Shown here: positions 25,965 to 33,299 of the stretch, in pieces
Layout of the letters: each line of letters starts with the position of its first letter
How positions within the stretch are numbered: position 1 is the stretch's first letter
From: Arthrobacter sp. ISL-95
GTDB lineage: Bacteria; Actinomycetota; Actinomycetes; Actinomycetales; Micrococcaceae
Direction of reading: 5' to 3'
Length of the DNA stretch: 64,000 bases
Assembly (NCBI RefSeq): GCF_018613695.1
Contig: NZ_JAGGPR010000005.1
Location: 62,001-126,000 of the forward strand
The notes under the pieces: generated by a model
Told to the model about the DNA's origin: nothing
Database searches by the model: none
What the model saw: the letters and a program-made list of their open reading frames with translations, nothing else
Made by a program: the position numbers and the translations under genes

Positions 25965-26024
25965 ATGACTAAGCGTTGGTATGCGTATTTTTCGTTGGCT
26001 CTGGAGGGGCCCGCGTCTAACTGA
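25965..26024 (+). CDS. Aromatic leader peptide of the DAHP synthase gene
   Basis: A 19-codon ORF encodes MTKRWYAYFSLALEGPASN, with Trp, Tyr, Tyr and Phe clustered at codons 5-9. It lies 115 bases before the DAHP synthase start. Such a cluster is the hallmark of ribosome-mediated attenuation sensing charged aromatic tRNAs. The distal half of the ORF is one arm of a long RNA helix with the spacer before the terminator-like hairpin. Confidence 0.85.
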   Translation: MTKRWYAYFSLALEGPASN

Positions 26025-26076
26025 CACGCATCCAACTTTCCTTCAGAGCCAACAGGGCAGAGATTATTCTCTGCCC
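25994..26076 (+). promoter_or_regulatory. Transcription attenuator of the DAHP synthase gene
   Basis: Leader bases 25994-26007 (GTTGGCTCTGGAGG) pair with 26040-26053 (CCTTCAGAGCCAAC) in a 14-bp helix with one G-U. Immediately after it, 26055-26063 and 26068-26076 form a perfect 9-bp stem with a TTAT loop. Ribosome stalling at the Trp/Tyr/Phe codons would affect which helices form. The second stem lacks a clear T-run, so Rho-assisted or translational control is also possible. GGGGCCC occurs both in the leader ORF (26006-26012) and near 26104, offering an alternative pairing. Confidence 0.72.
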
Positions 26077-26138
26077 TTCGCCATATCCGGCGGGTTCTGA
26101 AAAGGGGCCCGCTCCGCATCCCGGAACAGGACCCAGAA

Positions 26139-27281
26139 ATGACCAGCATCGCCGCAGAACCCACCGAATCGCTCGACTCTCCTTCTGACGCGACTCGACC
26201 CGCCACCTCCAACCTGCGGGTGGCCCGCTTCGAGCCACTTCCGGCTCCGCAGGACCTCATCGCGGAGTTGCCGCTGGACGGCCGCTCAGCCGCCGTCGTC
26301 GACCGTGGCCGTGACCAGGTCCGCGCCATCATGGACGGCGTGGATGACCGCCTCCTGGTGATCGTTGGGCCGTGCTCCATCCACGATCCCAAAGCCGGTC
26401 TTGAATACGCGCGCCGGTTGGTCAGCCAGGCCGCGAAGCACAAGGAAGACCTGCTGATCGTCATGCGGACCTACTTCGAGAAGCCCCGCACCACCGTTGG
26501 CTGGAAGGGCCTCATCAACGATCCCCACCTGGACGGCAGCCACGACATCGCCGCCGGCCTCCGTGCCGCCCGTGGCTTCCTGAAGCAGGTCACCGCCTTG
26601 GGTCTGCCCACTGCCACCGAATTCCTGGAGCCCATCAGCCCGCAGTACATGGCCGACCTCGTTTCCTGGGGTGCCATTGGCGCCCGCACCACGGAAAGCC
26701 AGATCCACCGCCAGCTCGCGTCCGGGCTGTCCATGCCCATCGGCTTCAAGAACGGCACCGACGGCGATCTCCAGGTGGCCATCGACGCTTGCGGCGCCTC
26801 CGCCGCGGAGCAAGCCTTCCTGGGAATCGACGACGACGGCCGCGCGGCACTCGTGGCCACCTCAGGCAACCCGGATACCCACGTGATCCTGCGCGGCGGA
26901 CGCAAGGGACCCAACTACTCTGCCGATGACGTTGCAGCTGCTTCCGCCAAGCTAGCCTCCAAGGGGCTGAACCCGCGTTTGATCGTGGACGCCAGCCACG
27001 CCAACAGCGGCAAAAGCCACCACCGGCAGGCTGAGGTTGCCTTGGAAATCGGCGCGCAGCTCGAAGCGGGGGAGACCTCGCCTATTGCCGGTGTCATGCT
27101 GGAGAGCTTCCTCGTGGGAGGCGCGCAGAACCTGGATGTAACCAAGCAGCTTTCCGGGGAGCAGGAGCTCGTCTACGGCCAGAGCGTCACTGACGCCTGC
27201 ATGGAGTGGGACGTCACGGCCTCGGTGTTGGAACAGCTCGCGGCGTCGGCGCGGAAGCGTCGGGCCGTGGTGGCGGGCTAG
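26139..27281 (+). CDS. aroG: Type I 3-deoxy-7-phosphoheptulonate (DAHP) synthase
   Basis: 380 residues of the AroG/AroF/AroH class. Recognisable stretches are VIVGPCSIHDP (PEP-binding, about residues 69-79), MRTYFEKPRTTVGWKG (about 109-124), the conserved GARTTESQIHRQLASGLS, GFKNGTDG and DASHANSGKSH. The enzyme condenses phosphoenolpyruvate with erythrose-4-phosphate, the first step of the shikimate pathway. An N-terminal extension of about 25 residues precedes the core. ATG 26139 has an AGGAC SD. Expression is predicted to be controlled by the leader peptide and hairpins at 25965-26076. Confidence 0.95.
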   Translation: MTSIAAEPTESLDSPSDATRPATSNLRVARFEPLPAPQDLIAELPLDGRSAAVVDRGRDQVRAIMDGVDDRLLVIVGPCSIHDPKAGLEYARRLVSQAAKHKEDLLIVMRTYFEKPRTTVGWKGLINDPHLDGSHDIAAGLRAARGFLKQVTALGLPTATEFLEPISPQYMADLVSWGAIGARTTESQIHRQLASGLSMPIGFKNGTDGDLQVAIDACGASAAEQAFLGIDDDGRAALVATSGNPDTHVILRGGRKGPNYSADDVAAASAKLASKGLNPRLIVDASHANSGKSHHRQAEVALEIGAQLEAGETSPIAGVMLESFLVGGAQNLDVTKQLSGEQELVYGQSVTDACMEWDVTASVLEQLAASARKRRAVVAG

Positions 27282-27329
27282 GGCGGATAGCGCGGGCGAG
27301 GGCGGGTAGCGCGGGCGAGGGCGCGTAGC
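27281..27329. repeat. 19-bp tandem repeat, 2.6 copies
   Basis: Units 27281-27299 and 27300-27318 are identical except one base (GGGCGGATAGCGCGGGCGA), and 27319-27329 is a partial third copy. It begins at the last base of the DAHP synthase stop codon. Confidence 0.7.
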
Positions 27330-27452
27330 AGGCCCTTTCACATTGGCCCCATCAGCCTCTAGAGTATCTAGCACATGGTTGTTTGATGGCTCAGCATCGG
27401 CACACCGTTCCACTGGGGTGTCCTACTGTCTGAGAGCAAAGGAATATGGGAA

Positions 27453-27665
27453 ATGTCTGCGGAGACTAACTTCTCGAATGCGCGTTTCATGACGGTGGCC
27501 GAAGTGGCCGACGTCATGCGTGTTTCCAAAATGACCGTGTATCGCCTGGTCCACTCAGGGGAAATGCCCGCCGTGAGGTTCGGCCGTTCCTTCCGGGTCC
27601 CTGAAGAGGCTGTTGCCCAGTACCTCAAAGGTGCTGTGGTTGACGGACAATCCGAGACCGCCTGA
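27453..27665 (+). CDS. bldC: BldC-like small helix-turn-helix regulator
   Basis: 70 residues consisting almost only of a MerR-type winged helix-turn-helix: FMTVAEVADVMRVSKMTVYR (recognition helices, about residues 12-31) and LVHSGEMPAVRFGRSFRVPE (wing). Size and sequence fit the BldC/excisionase-like family, whose Streptomyces member controls development and antibiotic genes by head-to-tail binding to direct repeats. In non-sporulating actinobacteria its targets are unclear. Its neighbour is the bS22 gene, as is common in actinobacteria. Confidence 0.88.
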   Translation: MSAETNFSNARFMTVAEVADVMRVSKMTVYRLVHSGEMPAVRFGRSFRVPEEAVAQYLKGAVVDGQSETA

Positions 27666-27829
27666 GACCTGCCATGGTCCGTCCTCCGGACCATGGTCAT
27701 GGGGTGCCCCTTTGAAGCGGTACTCTGTTAAGGAACGTTTTACGTCAATGTAAGAATCTGTCAGTTGTACTGTCTGCTTCCGCGGATCGGTTCCAACAGA
27801 CAGGAACTTCTAGTTTGTAAGGAACTTTC

Positions 27830-27928
27830 GTGGGTTCAGTTATTAAGAAGCGCCGCAAGCGTATGGCCAAGAAGAAGCACCGCAAGCTGCTTCGCAAGAC
27901 TCGCCACCAGCGCCGCAATAAGAAGTAG
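27830..27928 (+). CDS. Small ribosomal subunit protein bS22 (AURKAIP1/COX24-like)
   Basis: A 32-residue, extremely basic protein, MGSVIKKRRKRMAKKKHRKL followed by LRKTRHQRRNKK. It starts at GTG with AAGGAA five bases upstream and ends at TAG 27926-27928. The sequence corresponds to the tiny bS22 protein first seen in mycobacterial ribosome structures. Gene finders with a length cut-off miss it. It is followed directly by a strong intrinsic terminator. Confidence 0.9.
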   Translation: MGSVIKKRRKRMAKKKHRKLLRKTRHQRRNKK

Positions 27929-27947
27929 AGATACTTTATCAAGCGTG

Positions 27948-27984
27948 AATGCCCGTTGCCTCTCGAGGTGGCGGGCATTTTTGC
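27948..27984 (+). terminator. Intrinsic terminator of the bS22 gene
   Basis: AATGCCCG (27948-27955) pairs with CGGGCATT (27972-27979), with additional inner pairing of GCC and GGTGGC, followed by TTTTT. Confidence 0.9.
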
Positions 27985-27993
27985 ATCCCCACG

Positions 27994-28139
27994 CTCTCTC
28001 ACATCCCTCGGGTTGGACCCGTTCCTCTCTCACATCCCTCGGGTTTGAACGCGTTCCTCTCTCACATCCCTCGGGTTGGAATCCGATCCTCTCTCACATC
28101 CCTCGGGTTTGGACCCGTTCCTCTCTCACATCCCTCGTG
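27994..28139. repeat. 32-bp-periodic repeat array, five copies (array 1)
   Basis: The core CTCTCTCACATCCCTCG starts at 27994, 28025, 28057, 28089 and 28121, a 31-32 bp period. Between cores lie 13-15 variable bases, often GGTTTGAACGCGTTC-like. The last copy contains the stop codon of the DUF559 gene on the minus strand. Two more arrays with the same core, inverted, lie at 29153 and 30139. Confidence 0.9.
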
Positions 28140-29121
28140 AAAAGCCCGAGCTGACGGAGGGATCCCGCCATGCTGATCGCAGGGCGCTCTTAATCTTCTG
28201 CGTGGCTGACGAGAATTTGTCCGCTAAGTCGTCCTTTCCGAATGTGAGAACCGTCCAACCTGCTGCTTCAAATGCTTTGTCGCGACGCCGATCGCTAAAT
28301 ATTTGATCCTGCTCGAGGTGATGACCGCCGTCGTACTGAATCGCTACTCGCCGGTCACGGAAGCCCAGGTCCGCGGACGGGGAGAACGGGTCGTTCTGCC
28401 GGAGTTTAACCTGTAGTTCGGGTTCGGGGATGCCGGCGTCCAGCATAGCCAAGCGGAGCAGGGTCTCAGGCGCCGAATCGGCGCCCAGTCGCATGAGATC
28501 CAGTGCTTCTCGTGCCCGAACAACGCCCTGAAAATTCTTGTGTCTATTTACCAGCTTGCGAAGAGCCTCGAGAGTAGAGAAGGGTGTCTCGCGTTCTTCA
28601 AACTCCGGCCGGGGAATTCGAATGAGTTCGTCACCCATGCAAACGAGGTCGGGGACCGGCAGGCGTCGTGCGAGATCCAACCAGGTCCGCGATCGAGTGC
28701 TCATCCTCATGCCTTGGACGTGTTCAATGTCGTCATCGGAGGCTATTACCGTGTGTCCGATCACTCCTTTGCGCCGAACAGACGGGAGATGCCTGGGCTT
28801 GCTGAGGTGCAATTCGTTCGAATCTGACAACCAGGGTGGAAGGCATAGGCCATGGAGCCTCGCGGCCGTTACGTGCGAGATCCAGGCACCCGGAGTTACA
28901 GCTGAGAGCGATTTTGCGGCCGCCGACAGCTCGAAATCCCAGTCGGAAGGTCGGTAGACGCCTCGGCTAACTCCGTCGATCTTGACGCGATTCCAAAGGT
29001 GCGACTGCTTTAGGCCTGCAGCCTCGGCTTCGTCGAGGGTGAAGGGTGCAGTCGTCAGTCGGGGCGGAAGTGGGGCGGAATTCTGCATACCGGCATTCTT
29101 GCCCAGAAACGTTCGCGGCAT
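28126..29121 (-). CDS. DUF559 (Vsr-like endonuclease fold) protein with AbiEi-like N-terminus
   Basis: 331 residues. The N-terminal 60 residues resemble the winged-helix domain of AbiEi-type proteins (FTLDEAEAAGLKQSHLWNRV). The C-terminal region (about 230-320) is a DUF559/very-short-patch-repair-like PD-(D/E)XK fold: PSADLGFRDRRVAIQYDGGH, then FSDRRRDKAFEAAGWTVLTF. Aspartates in ADLGF and YDGGHH are candidate metal ligands. Start uncertain: ATG 29121 lacks an SD; ATG 29088 (MQNSAPL) is an alternative. The 3' end lies inside a 32-bp-periodic repeat, and a second array lies upstream. Function unknown; a nuclease of mobile or defence character is possible. Confidence 0.78.
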   Translation of the reverse strand: MPRTFLGKNAGMQNSAPLPPRLTTAPFTLDEAEAAGLKQSHLWNRVKIDGVSRGVYRPSDWDFELSAAAKSLSAVTPGAWISHVTAARLHGLCLPPWLSDSNELHLSKPRHLPSVRRKGVIGHTVIASDDDIEHVQGMRMSTRSRTWLDLARRLPVPDLVCMGDELIRIPRPEFEERETPFSTLEALRKLVNRHKNFQGVVRAREALDLMRLGADSAPETLLRLAMLDAGIPEPELQVKLRQNDPFSPSADLGFRDRRVAIQYDGGHHLEQDQIFSDRRRDKAFEAAGWTVLTFGKDDLADKFSSATQKIKSALRSAWRDPSVSSGFSRGM

Positions 29122-29152
29122 CAGAAGTTATCCACAGGCTGGGTGATCGCCC

Positions 29153-29222
29153 CGAGGGATGTGAGAGAGCGCTGGGTTTAGACGCGAGGGATGTGAGAAA
29201 GCGCTGGGTTTAGACGCGAGGG
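29153..29222. repeat. 32-bp-periodic repeat array, inverted orientation (array 2)
   Basis: CGAGGGATGTGAGAGAG at 29153-29169 and CGAGGGATGTGAGAAAG at 29185-29201 are 32 bp apart, and a truncated CGAGGG follows at 29217-29222. The intervening bases CGCTGGGTTTAGACG are identical between units. The stop codon of the HAD gene lies in the last unit. Confidence 0.88.
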
Positions 29223-30073
29223 CCGCGGAACTTTGAGAATCCGCGCCAAAGGCCGTAGACGGCTCCGCCGACGGTCGCAGCTTTCAGGCCAAGTGTTGCC
29301 GCGCGGCGTCCGGAACGGAAGTCGTAAACGGGCCAGTTGTTCTCACGGGCATGCCGCCGGAGCTTTCCATCCGGGTTGATGACCACAGGGTGCCCCACCA
29401 TGGTGAGCAAGGGGATGTCGTTGGCGGAGTCGCTATAGGCCCAGCAATGGTCCAAATCCAGCCCTTCTCGATCCGCCACGAGTTGGACCGCGATTGCCTT
29501 GGCGGGTCCGTGCAGGATGTCGCCAACAAGCTTTCCCGTGTACATGCCTTCCTCCACCTCGCCCACGGTGCCCAAAGCGCCCGTAAGGCCGAGCCGGGTG
29601 GAAATGACTGTGGCTACCTCGATGGGCGTGGCCGTCACGAGCCACACCTTCCGGCCAACCCGGAGGTGTTGTTCTGCTAGCGCCTTGGTTCCCGGCCAGA
29701 TCCGTGACTCGATCATTTCGTCATAGACCTCTTCCCCCAAGGCCTTGATGTCGTCCACGGTGATGCCCGCAGCGAGTGTCAGCGCGGAGTCGCGCACCGA
29801 ATGGACATCATCCATGTTCTCGCCACGCATGACGAACTTGAACTGCTTCCAAGCGAATCCGGCGGCCTGGGAAAGAGTGAACGCCTTGCGCTCATACATT
29901 TTGCGGGCCACATGGAAGAGGCTTGCACCCTTCATCAACGTGTTGTCGACGTCGAAGAAGGCGGCCTCGCCAGCGTACTTCCGGGCGATGTCCGCATTGG
30001 CCGCGTCCCTTTGTACGGTGTCCTGCTGCACCAAGGCATCTGCGACCACGGCGGCGTTCTTCTCCTCGGGCAT
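29210..30073 (-). CDS. HAD-IB family phosphatase (SerB-like)
   Basis: 287 residues. HAD motif I is FFDVDNTLMKGAS (about residues 39-51, nucleophile and acid aspartates). Motif II is in VWLVTATP (about 142-149), and motif III/IV is YSDSANDIPLL (about 213-223) with an upstream lysine in HGPAKAIAV. This is the HAD-IB subfamily of phosphoserine phosphatase and relatives. The substrate is not evident; related actinobacterial proteins are annotated as SerB-like or acyl-phosphate-type hydrolases. The C-terminal end overlaps repeat array 2. Confidence 0.9.
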   Translation of the reverse strand: MPEEKNAAVVADALVQQDTVQRDAANADIARKYAGEAAFFDVDNTLMKGASLFHVARKMYERKAFTLSQAAGFAWKQFKFVMRGENMDDVHSVRDSALTLAAGITVDDIKALGEEVYDEMIESRIWPGTKALAEQHLRVGRKVWLVTATPIEVATVISTRLGLTGALGTVGEVEEGMYTGKLVGDILHGPAKAIAVQLVADREGLDLDHCWAYSDSANDIPLLTMVGHPVVINPDGKLRRHARENNWPVYDFRSGRRAATLGLKAATVGGAVYGLWRGFSKFRGPRV

Positions 30074-30138
30074 GCCTTGAGTCTAGTCAATCGCCGCGGC
30101 CAGCGTTGAGGACGCACGGGGGAGCCACCGAAGGGGGT

Positions 30139-30184
30139 GGGATGTGAGAGCGCGATGGTGGGAAGGGGGTGGGACGTGAGAGAG
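30139..30184. repeat. 32-bp-periodic repeat array (array 3)
   Basis: GGGATGTGAGAG (30139) and GGGACGTGAGAG (30171) are 32 bp apart, each preceded by GAAGGGGGT. Same core as arrays 1 and 2, here in the region between the divergent HAD and glutaredoxin-like genes. Confidence 0.8.
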
Positions 30185-30207
30185 CGTGGGGCCGGTACCT
30201 TTGAGAC

Positions 30208-30462
30208 ATGGCAATTCCCGACGTCGTTCTCCTCACTAAAGCTGACTGCCACCTCTGCACGGAGGCGCGCGCCGCCGTCGAGCGCGTCACAAAAAGTCTC
30301 GGCGTGCAATGGACCGAGCAGAGGATTGACGGCGACCCCCAACTGCAGGAGCGCTTCGCTGAGGAGATTCCAGTGGTGCTGGTGGACGGTGTCCAGCGCG
30401 ATTTTTGGAAGATCGACGAGGAGCGGCTTGCCCGGACCTTGAAGAAAGTCCTGGAGGGCTAA
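30208..30462 (+). CDS. Glutaredoxin-like (DUF836/thioredoxin-fold) protein
   Basis: 84 residues with a CxxC-type active site LLTKADCHLCTEARAAVERV (CHLC, residues 14-17). A central EIPVVLVDG contains the cis-proline loop of the thioredoxin fold. Small glutaredoxin-family proteins of this type are regularly encoded next to rex in actinobacteria. Probable thiol redox role in the cytoplasm; partner unknown. Confidence 0.87.
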   Translation: MAIPDVVLLTKADCHLCTEARAAVERVTKSLGVQWTEQRIDGDPQLQERFAEEIPVVLVDGVQRDFWKIDEERLARTLKKVLEG

Positions 30463-30539
30463 GGGGTGGAATTACCCGCAAGTAACGGCTTTTGTTGAGT
30501 CCGGCCGGGGGTCATAGAGTGGAACAACAAAGCGACGCA

Positions 30540-31247
30540 ATGGAGAATACCGTGACTGCGCTGGAACCGTCCCCGGAAGCAACAACCGGAGACAACGAGC
30601 CTGCCGCCAAGCAGATCCCGCCCGCGGCTGTGGCCCGGATGACTCTCTATTTGCGCGCGCTCAACTCCCTGCTGGCCGAAGGCGTTGAACGGGTTTCCTC
30701 TGAAGCCTTGGCGGAAGCCTCGGGCGTCAGCTCATCCACGCTCCGCAAAGACGTCTCTTACGTCGGCTCTTACGGAACCCGCGGCGTCGGCTATGAAGTC
30801 CAGTACCTGAGCCGGCACATCGCGGCGGCCCTCGGTCTGACCCACGACTGGAAGGTCGCAATTGTGGGTGCCGGTAACCTCGGCAAAGCCCTTGCCCGGT
30901 ACGGCGGCTTCGAGTCACGGGGCTTCGACGTAGTAGCCATTTTCGACGCCGACCCCATGGTGATTGGCAACGAGGTGGGCTGGTTGCGGGTCAGCGACTC
31001 CGCCGAACTTGAACGGGTCCTGGAACGAACCCACACCAACATGGTGGTGCTGGCGCTGCCCGCCACGGTGGCCCAGGCTGTGTGCGACCGCGTCATTGCC
31101 GCCGGAATCCGAAGCATCCTCAGCTTCGCCCCTGTACTGCTGCAGGTCCCACCGCACGTCAACCTTCGCAAGGTGGACATGGCAACCGAGCTCCAGATTC
31201 TTGCCTACCACGCACAACGGGCGCAGACACCGGGCCAGGCTGTTTAG
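30540..31247 (+). CDS. rex: Redox-sensing transcriptional repressor Rex
   Basis: 235 residues. The N-terminal winged helix includes RMTLYLRALNSLLAEGVERV and SSSTLRKDVSYVGSYGTRGV, followed by GYEV. The C-terminal Rossmann domain has VAIVGAGNLGKALARYGGF, the NADH-binding GxGxxG, and DADP. Rex senses the NADH/NAD+ ratio and represses respiratory and fermentative genes. ATG 30540 is used; GTG 30552 has a better SD (GGAGA, five bases upstream) and may be the true start. No Rex operator was recognised nearby. Confidence 0.95.
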   Translation: MENTVTALEPSPEATTGDNEPAAKQIPPAAVARMTLYLRALNSLLAEGVERVSSEALAEASGVSSSTLRKDVSYVGSYGTRGVGYEVQYLSRHIAAALGLTHDWKVAIVGAGNLGKALARYGGFESRGFDVVAIFDADPMVIGNEVGWLRVSDSAELERVLERTHTNMVVLALPATVAQAVCDRVIAAGIRSILSFAPVLLQVPPHVNLRKVDMATELQILAYHAQRAQTPGQAV

Positions 31248-31286
31248 CCTTCGCCGGGTCCGCGCCCGCGTTGTGTGTAAGCCTGT

Positions 31287-32057
31287 TTAGCGGCCGTAGG
31301 GGTTCTGGTAAGAGTTGCCGAACGGCTGCGCCTTACGGAAATACGGTGCCGACGCCGGCAGGTACAGCAGGACTATACCGGCAATTCCCAGCAGGGCGGC
31401 AAGCGTCGCGAGACTCAACGGCACCAGCATGAAGATGGAGATTGCGGCCAGTACTGTTCCAAGGATTCGTGCCCAGTTGCGGCCCTTGCGGACATTGAGG
31501 GCAACTAAGGCATAGAGCCCGGCCCCGATGATTCCGACGGCCACCATGATGCCTACAAAGACGCCCTGAACGTCCTCGAACCTCACATCACCTGCACCGC
31601 CGGCTGCCATCTGGTCCTCAAACATAGCCCGCGTTGCGGGATCGCCGATGGCTGCGATGGAAATGATGATGGAGATGAGCCAGACAGCCGCGGCACCAAC
31701 AATCAGCCAGAAACCAATATTGACCATCTGCGGGATGGTGGTGGGTCCGGGCTGCTGGCCCGGCCAGCTGGTGTCCTGGCCGTATTGCGGAGCTGTGGGG
31801 GGCTGGCCGTACGGGGAAGACTGCTGGCCGTACTGCGGTGCGGCGGGGGACTGCTGGCCGTACTGCGGCGCAGCGGGCTGTCCTGCAGGTGACTGCTGGC
31901 CGTACTGCGGTGCGGCGGGGGACTGCTGACCGTACTGCGGCGCGGCGGGCTGACCATACTGGGGTGCCGGGGGTTGCGGTGCAGAAGGCTGGGAGCCGTT
32001 GGTCTCGGGCTGGTTGGTATCGCCCGGGTTTGACGGCGGGTACGGAGGGTTGCTCAT
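31287..32057 (-). CDS. Membrane protein with Pro/Gln/Tyr-rich N-terminal repeats (copy A)
   Basis: 256 residues. The first 110 are disordered and repetitive, built of APQYGQQSP-type units (six to seven copies). Four hydrophobic segments follow (MVNIGFWLIVGAAAVWLISI; VFVGIMVAVGIIGAGLYALV; two near the C-terminus). The charged loop NVRKGRNWARI between helices 2 and 3 is shared with the neighbour at 32320. Similar to DUF4064-type actinobacterial membrane proteins. Function unknown; cytoplasmic low-complexity tails of this kind often mediate protein clustering. Confidence 0.82.
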   Translation of the reverse strand: MSNPPYPPSNPGDTNQPETNGSQPSAPQPPAPQYGQPAAPQYGQQSPAAPQYGQQSPAGQPAAPQYGQQSPAAPQYGQQSSPYGQPPTAPQYGQDTSWPGQQPGPTTIPQMVNIGFWLIVGAAAVWLISIIISIAAIGDPATRAMFEDQMAAGGAGDVRFEDVQGVFVGIMVAVGIIGAGLYALVALNVRKGRNWARILGTVLAAISIFMLVPLSLATLAALLGIAGIVLLYLPASAPYFRKAQPFGNSYQNPYGR

Positions 32058-32198
32058 GGCATTCCTTTGCTTGTTCGACTGCTGGTGCGGCCGCCGGGAT
32101 CAGCAAATCGACCCTGCCCCCAGCGTGGTTCTGCTTCCACCGTACCTCCCGGGTCCGACGCTGAAGACGATCACACGCAGGTATTTCACACTGGCAGG

Positions 32199-32270
32199 AA
32201 AAATCATCATGTGGGCTTACGCCTTCATGATGAAGGCCGCGGGAACCCGGAGGTTTCAACCGCGGCCTTC
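32199..32270 (-). terminator. Tandem hairpins after the copy-B membrane protein gene
   Basis: Reading the minus strand, stem one is 32270-32260 with 32242-32232 (GAAGGCCGCGG arms). Stem two is 32233-32226 with 32211-32204 (TCATCATG arms) and is followed by TTTTT (32203-32199). Stem two is a textbook intrinsic terminator; stem one also has a T-run on the plus-strand side. Confidence 0.82.
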
Positions 32271-32319
32271 AGCACGCATTTTTCGCCGGTAATGCACGAC
32301 GACGGTAGTCGGCTAGGTG

Positions 32320-33042
32320 TCAGGCGTGACCCTTGACTGCCTTGAACCAGAGCTGCGAATTAGGCAGCCACATCATCACCACGGCTACAGCGCTGACCAG
32401 GAAGCCGAACCAGTTGCCACCCAAGCCCATTCCGGAGCCGCCACCACTCGCTGCTCCGAAGATGGCCAGCAGGAGGGAAATGCCGGCAAGGATGGTCAGG
32501 GCGAGGCGAGCCCACTCTTTGCCTTCCTTCATCTTCATGGCCAGGACCACTTGCGCGGCGGCGACGGCCAGGGTGAGCAGGAGGAGGATCAGTGCGATGG
32601 CAGCGAATCCTGGTGCGAACGCGAAAGCGGCGATCACGGCGAAGAAGGCGATGAGCCCAAACAGCAACCCGAGGAGTCCGGAGATCACCCAGATGAAGTA
32701 GGAGACCTTCAATTCAGTGGGCAGGCCTTGGGTTTTGAACATTCCCGAGAATCCGCCTTGGGGCATGACGTCGTTAAAACTTCGTGGGCCGTCGGTGGGC
32801 ATTTCGAAGTGGAATCCAGGCTGGCCGGGTGTTGGCTGGGAGGGTCCGGGCTGTGAGTATTGGCCCGGTTGCGACGGCGGCTGGTAGCCCTGCGGAGGCT
32901 GGTAACCCTGGGGCGGTTGGTAGCCCGAGGGAGGAACGTTGCCGGGCTGCGGAGCTTGGGGACCCGCAGGAGGAACATTGCCGGGCTGCGGAGGCTGGGC
33001 GCCGGGCTGCTGTGGCTGTGGTGTTTCGTCTGGGGTACTCAT
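32320..33042 (-). CDS. Membrane protein with Pro/Gln/Gly-rich N-terminus (copy B)
   Basis: 240 residues. An N-terminal disordered region of about 105 residues includes PQPGNVPP and GYQPPQ repeats. It is followed by four hydrophobic helices (SYFIWVISGLLGLLFGLIAF; AFAPGFAAIALILLLLTLAV; ARLALTILAGISLLLAIFGA; GFLVSAVAVVMMWL). The loop MKEGKEWARLAL matches the RKGRNWARIL loop of copy A, so the two are paralogues with diverged tails. Function unknown. Confidence 0.82.
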   Translation of the reverse strand: MSTPDETPQPQQPGAQPPQPGNVPPAGPQAPQPGNVPPSGYQPPQGYQPPQGYQPPSQPGQYSQPGPSQPTPGQPGFHFEMPTDGPRSFNDVMPQGGFSGMFKTQGLPTELKVSYFIWVISGLLGLLFGLIAFFAVIAAFAFAPGFAAIALILLLLTLAVAAAQVVLAMKMKEGKEWARLALTILAGISLLLAIFGAASGGGSGMGLGGNWFGFLVSAVAVVMMWLPNSQLWFKAVKGHA

Positions 33043-33151
33043 GGCATCACTTTAGACCGCAGGTTGAAGGATGCATAGGAAATTCGGAGCTAACGCGCAG
33101 CTAAATACAGGCTTTTCACCGAACAATTGCGGGGTGACTTCTCCATATGCG

Positions 33152-33192
33152 AAACGGCGCCCCCACAGCGTGAACTGTGCAGGGCGCCGTTT
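33152..33192. terminator. Hairpin downstream of yceI
   Basis: AAACGGCGCCC (33152-33162) pairs with GGGCGCCGTTT (33182-33192); an inner CACAG/CTGTG stem extends the helix. It lies between the converging ends and starts around yceI. A second, imperfect inverted repeat (33218-33262, CTTGTTC/GAACAAG ends) follows. Confidence 0.7.
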
Positions 33193-33299
33193 GGCGTGCT
33201 TGGCCCCGGAACAGCCTCTTGTTCGTCACCCTTCGCGTTGTGCGGTGGGGATGGAGAACAAGGGCGGGACCGGCGGACCCGGGCCGGTAGTTAGAAGGA

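Noticed and set aside
27994..28139. CRISPR array
   Set aside because: The core is about 17 bp and the spacers only 13-15 bp and similar to each other, too short for CRISPR, and no cas genes are near.
29128..29136. DnaA box TTATCCACA, possible origin
   Set aside because: A single isolated copy with no AT-rich region or dnaA/dnaN neighbours.
31703..31957. Pro/Ser-rich ORF in the copy-A tail repeats
   Set aside because: Alternative frame of the APQYGQQ repeat codons; not a separate gene.
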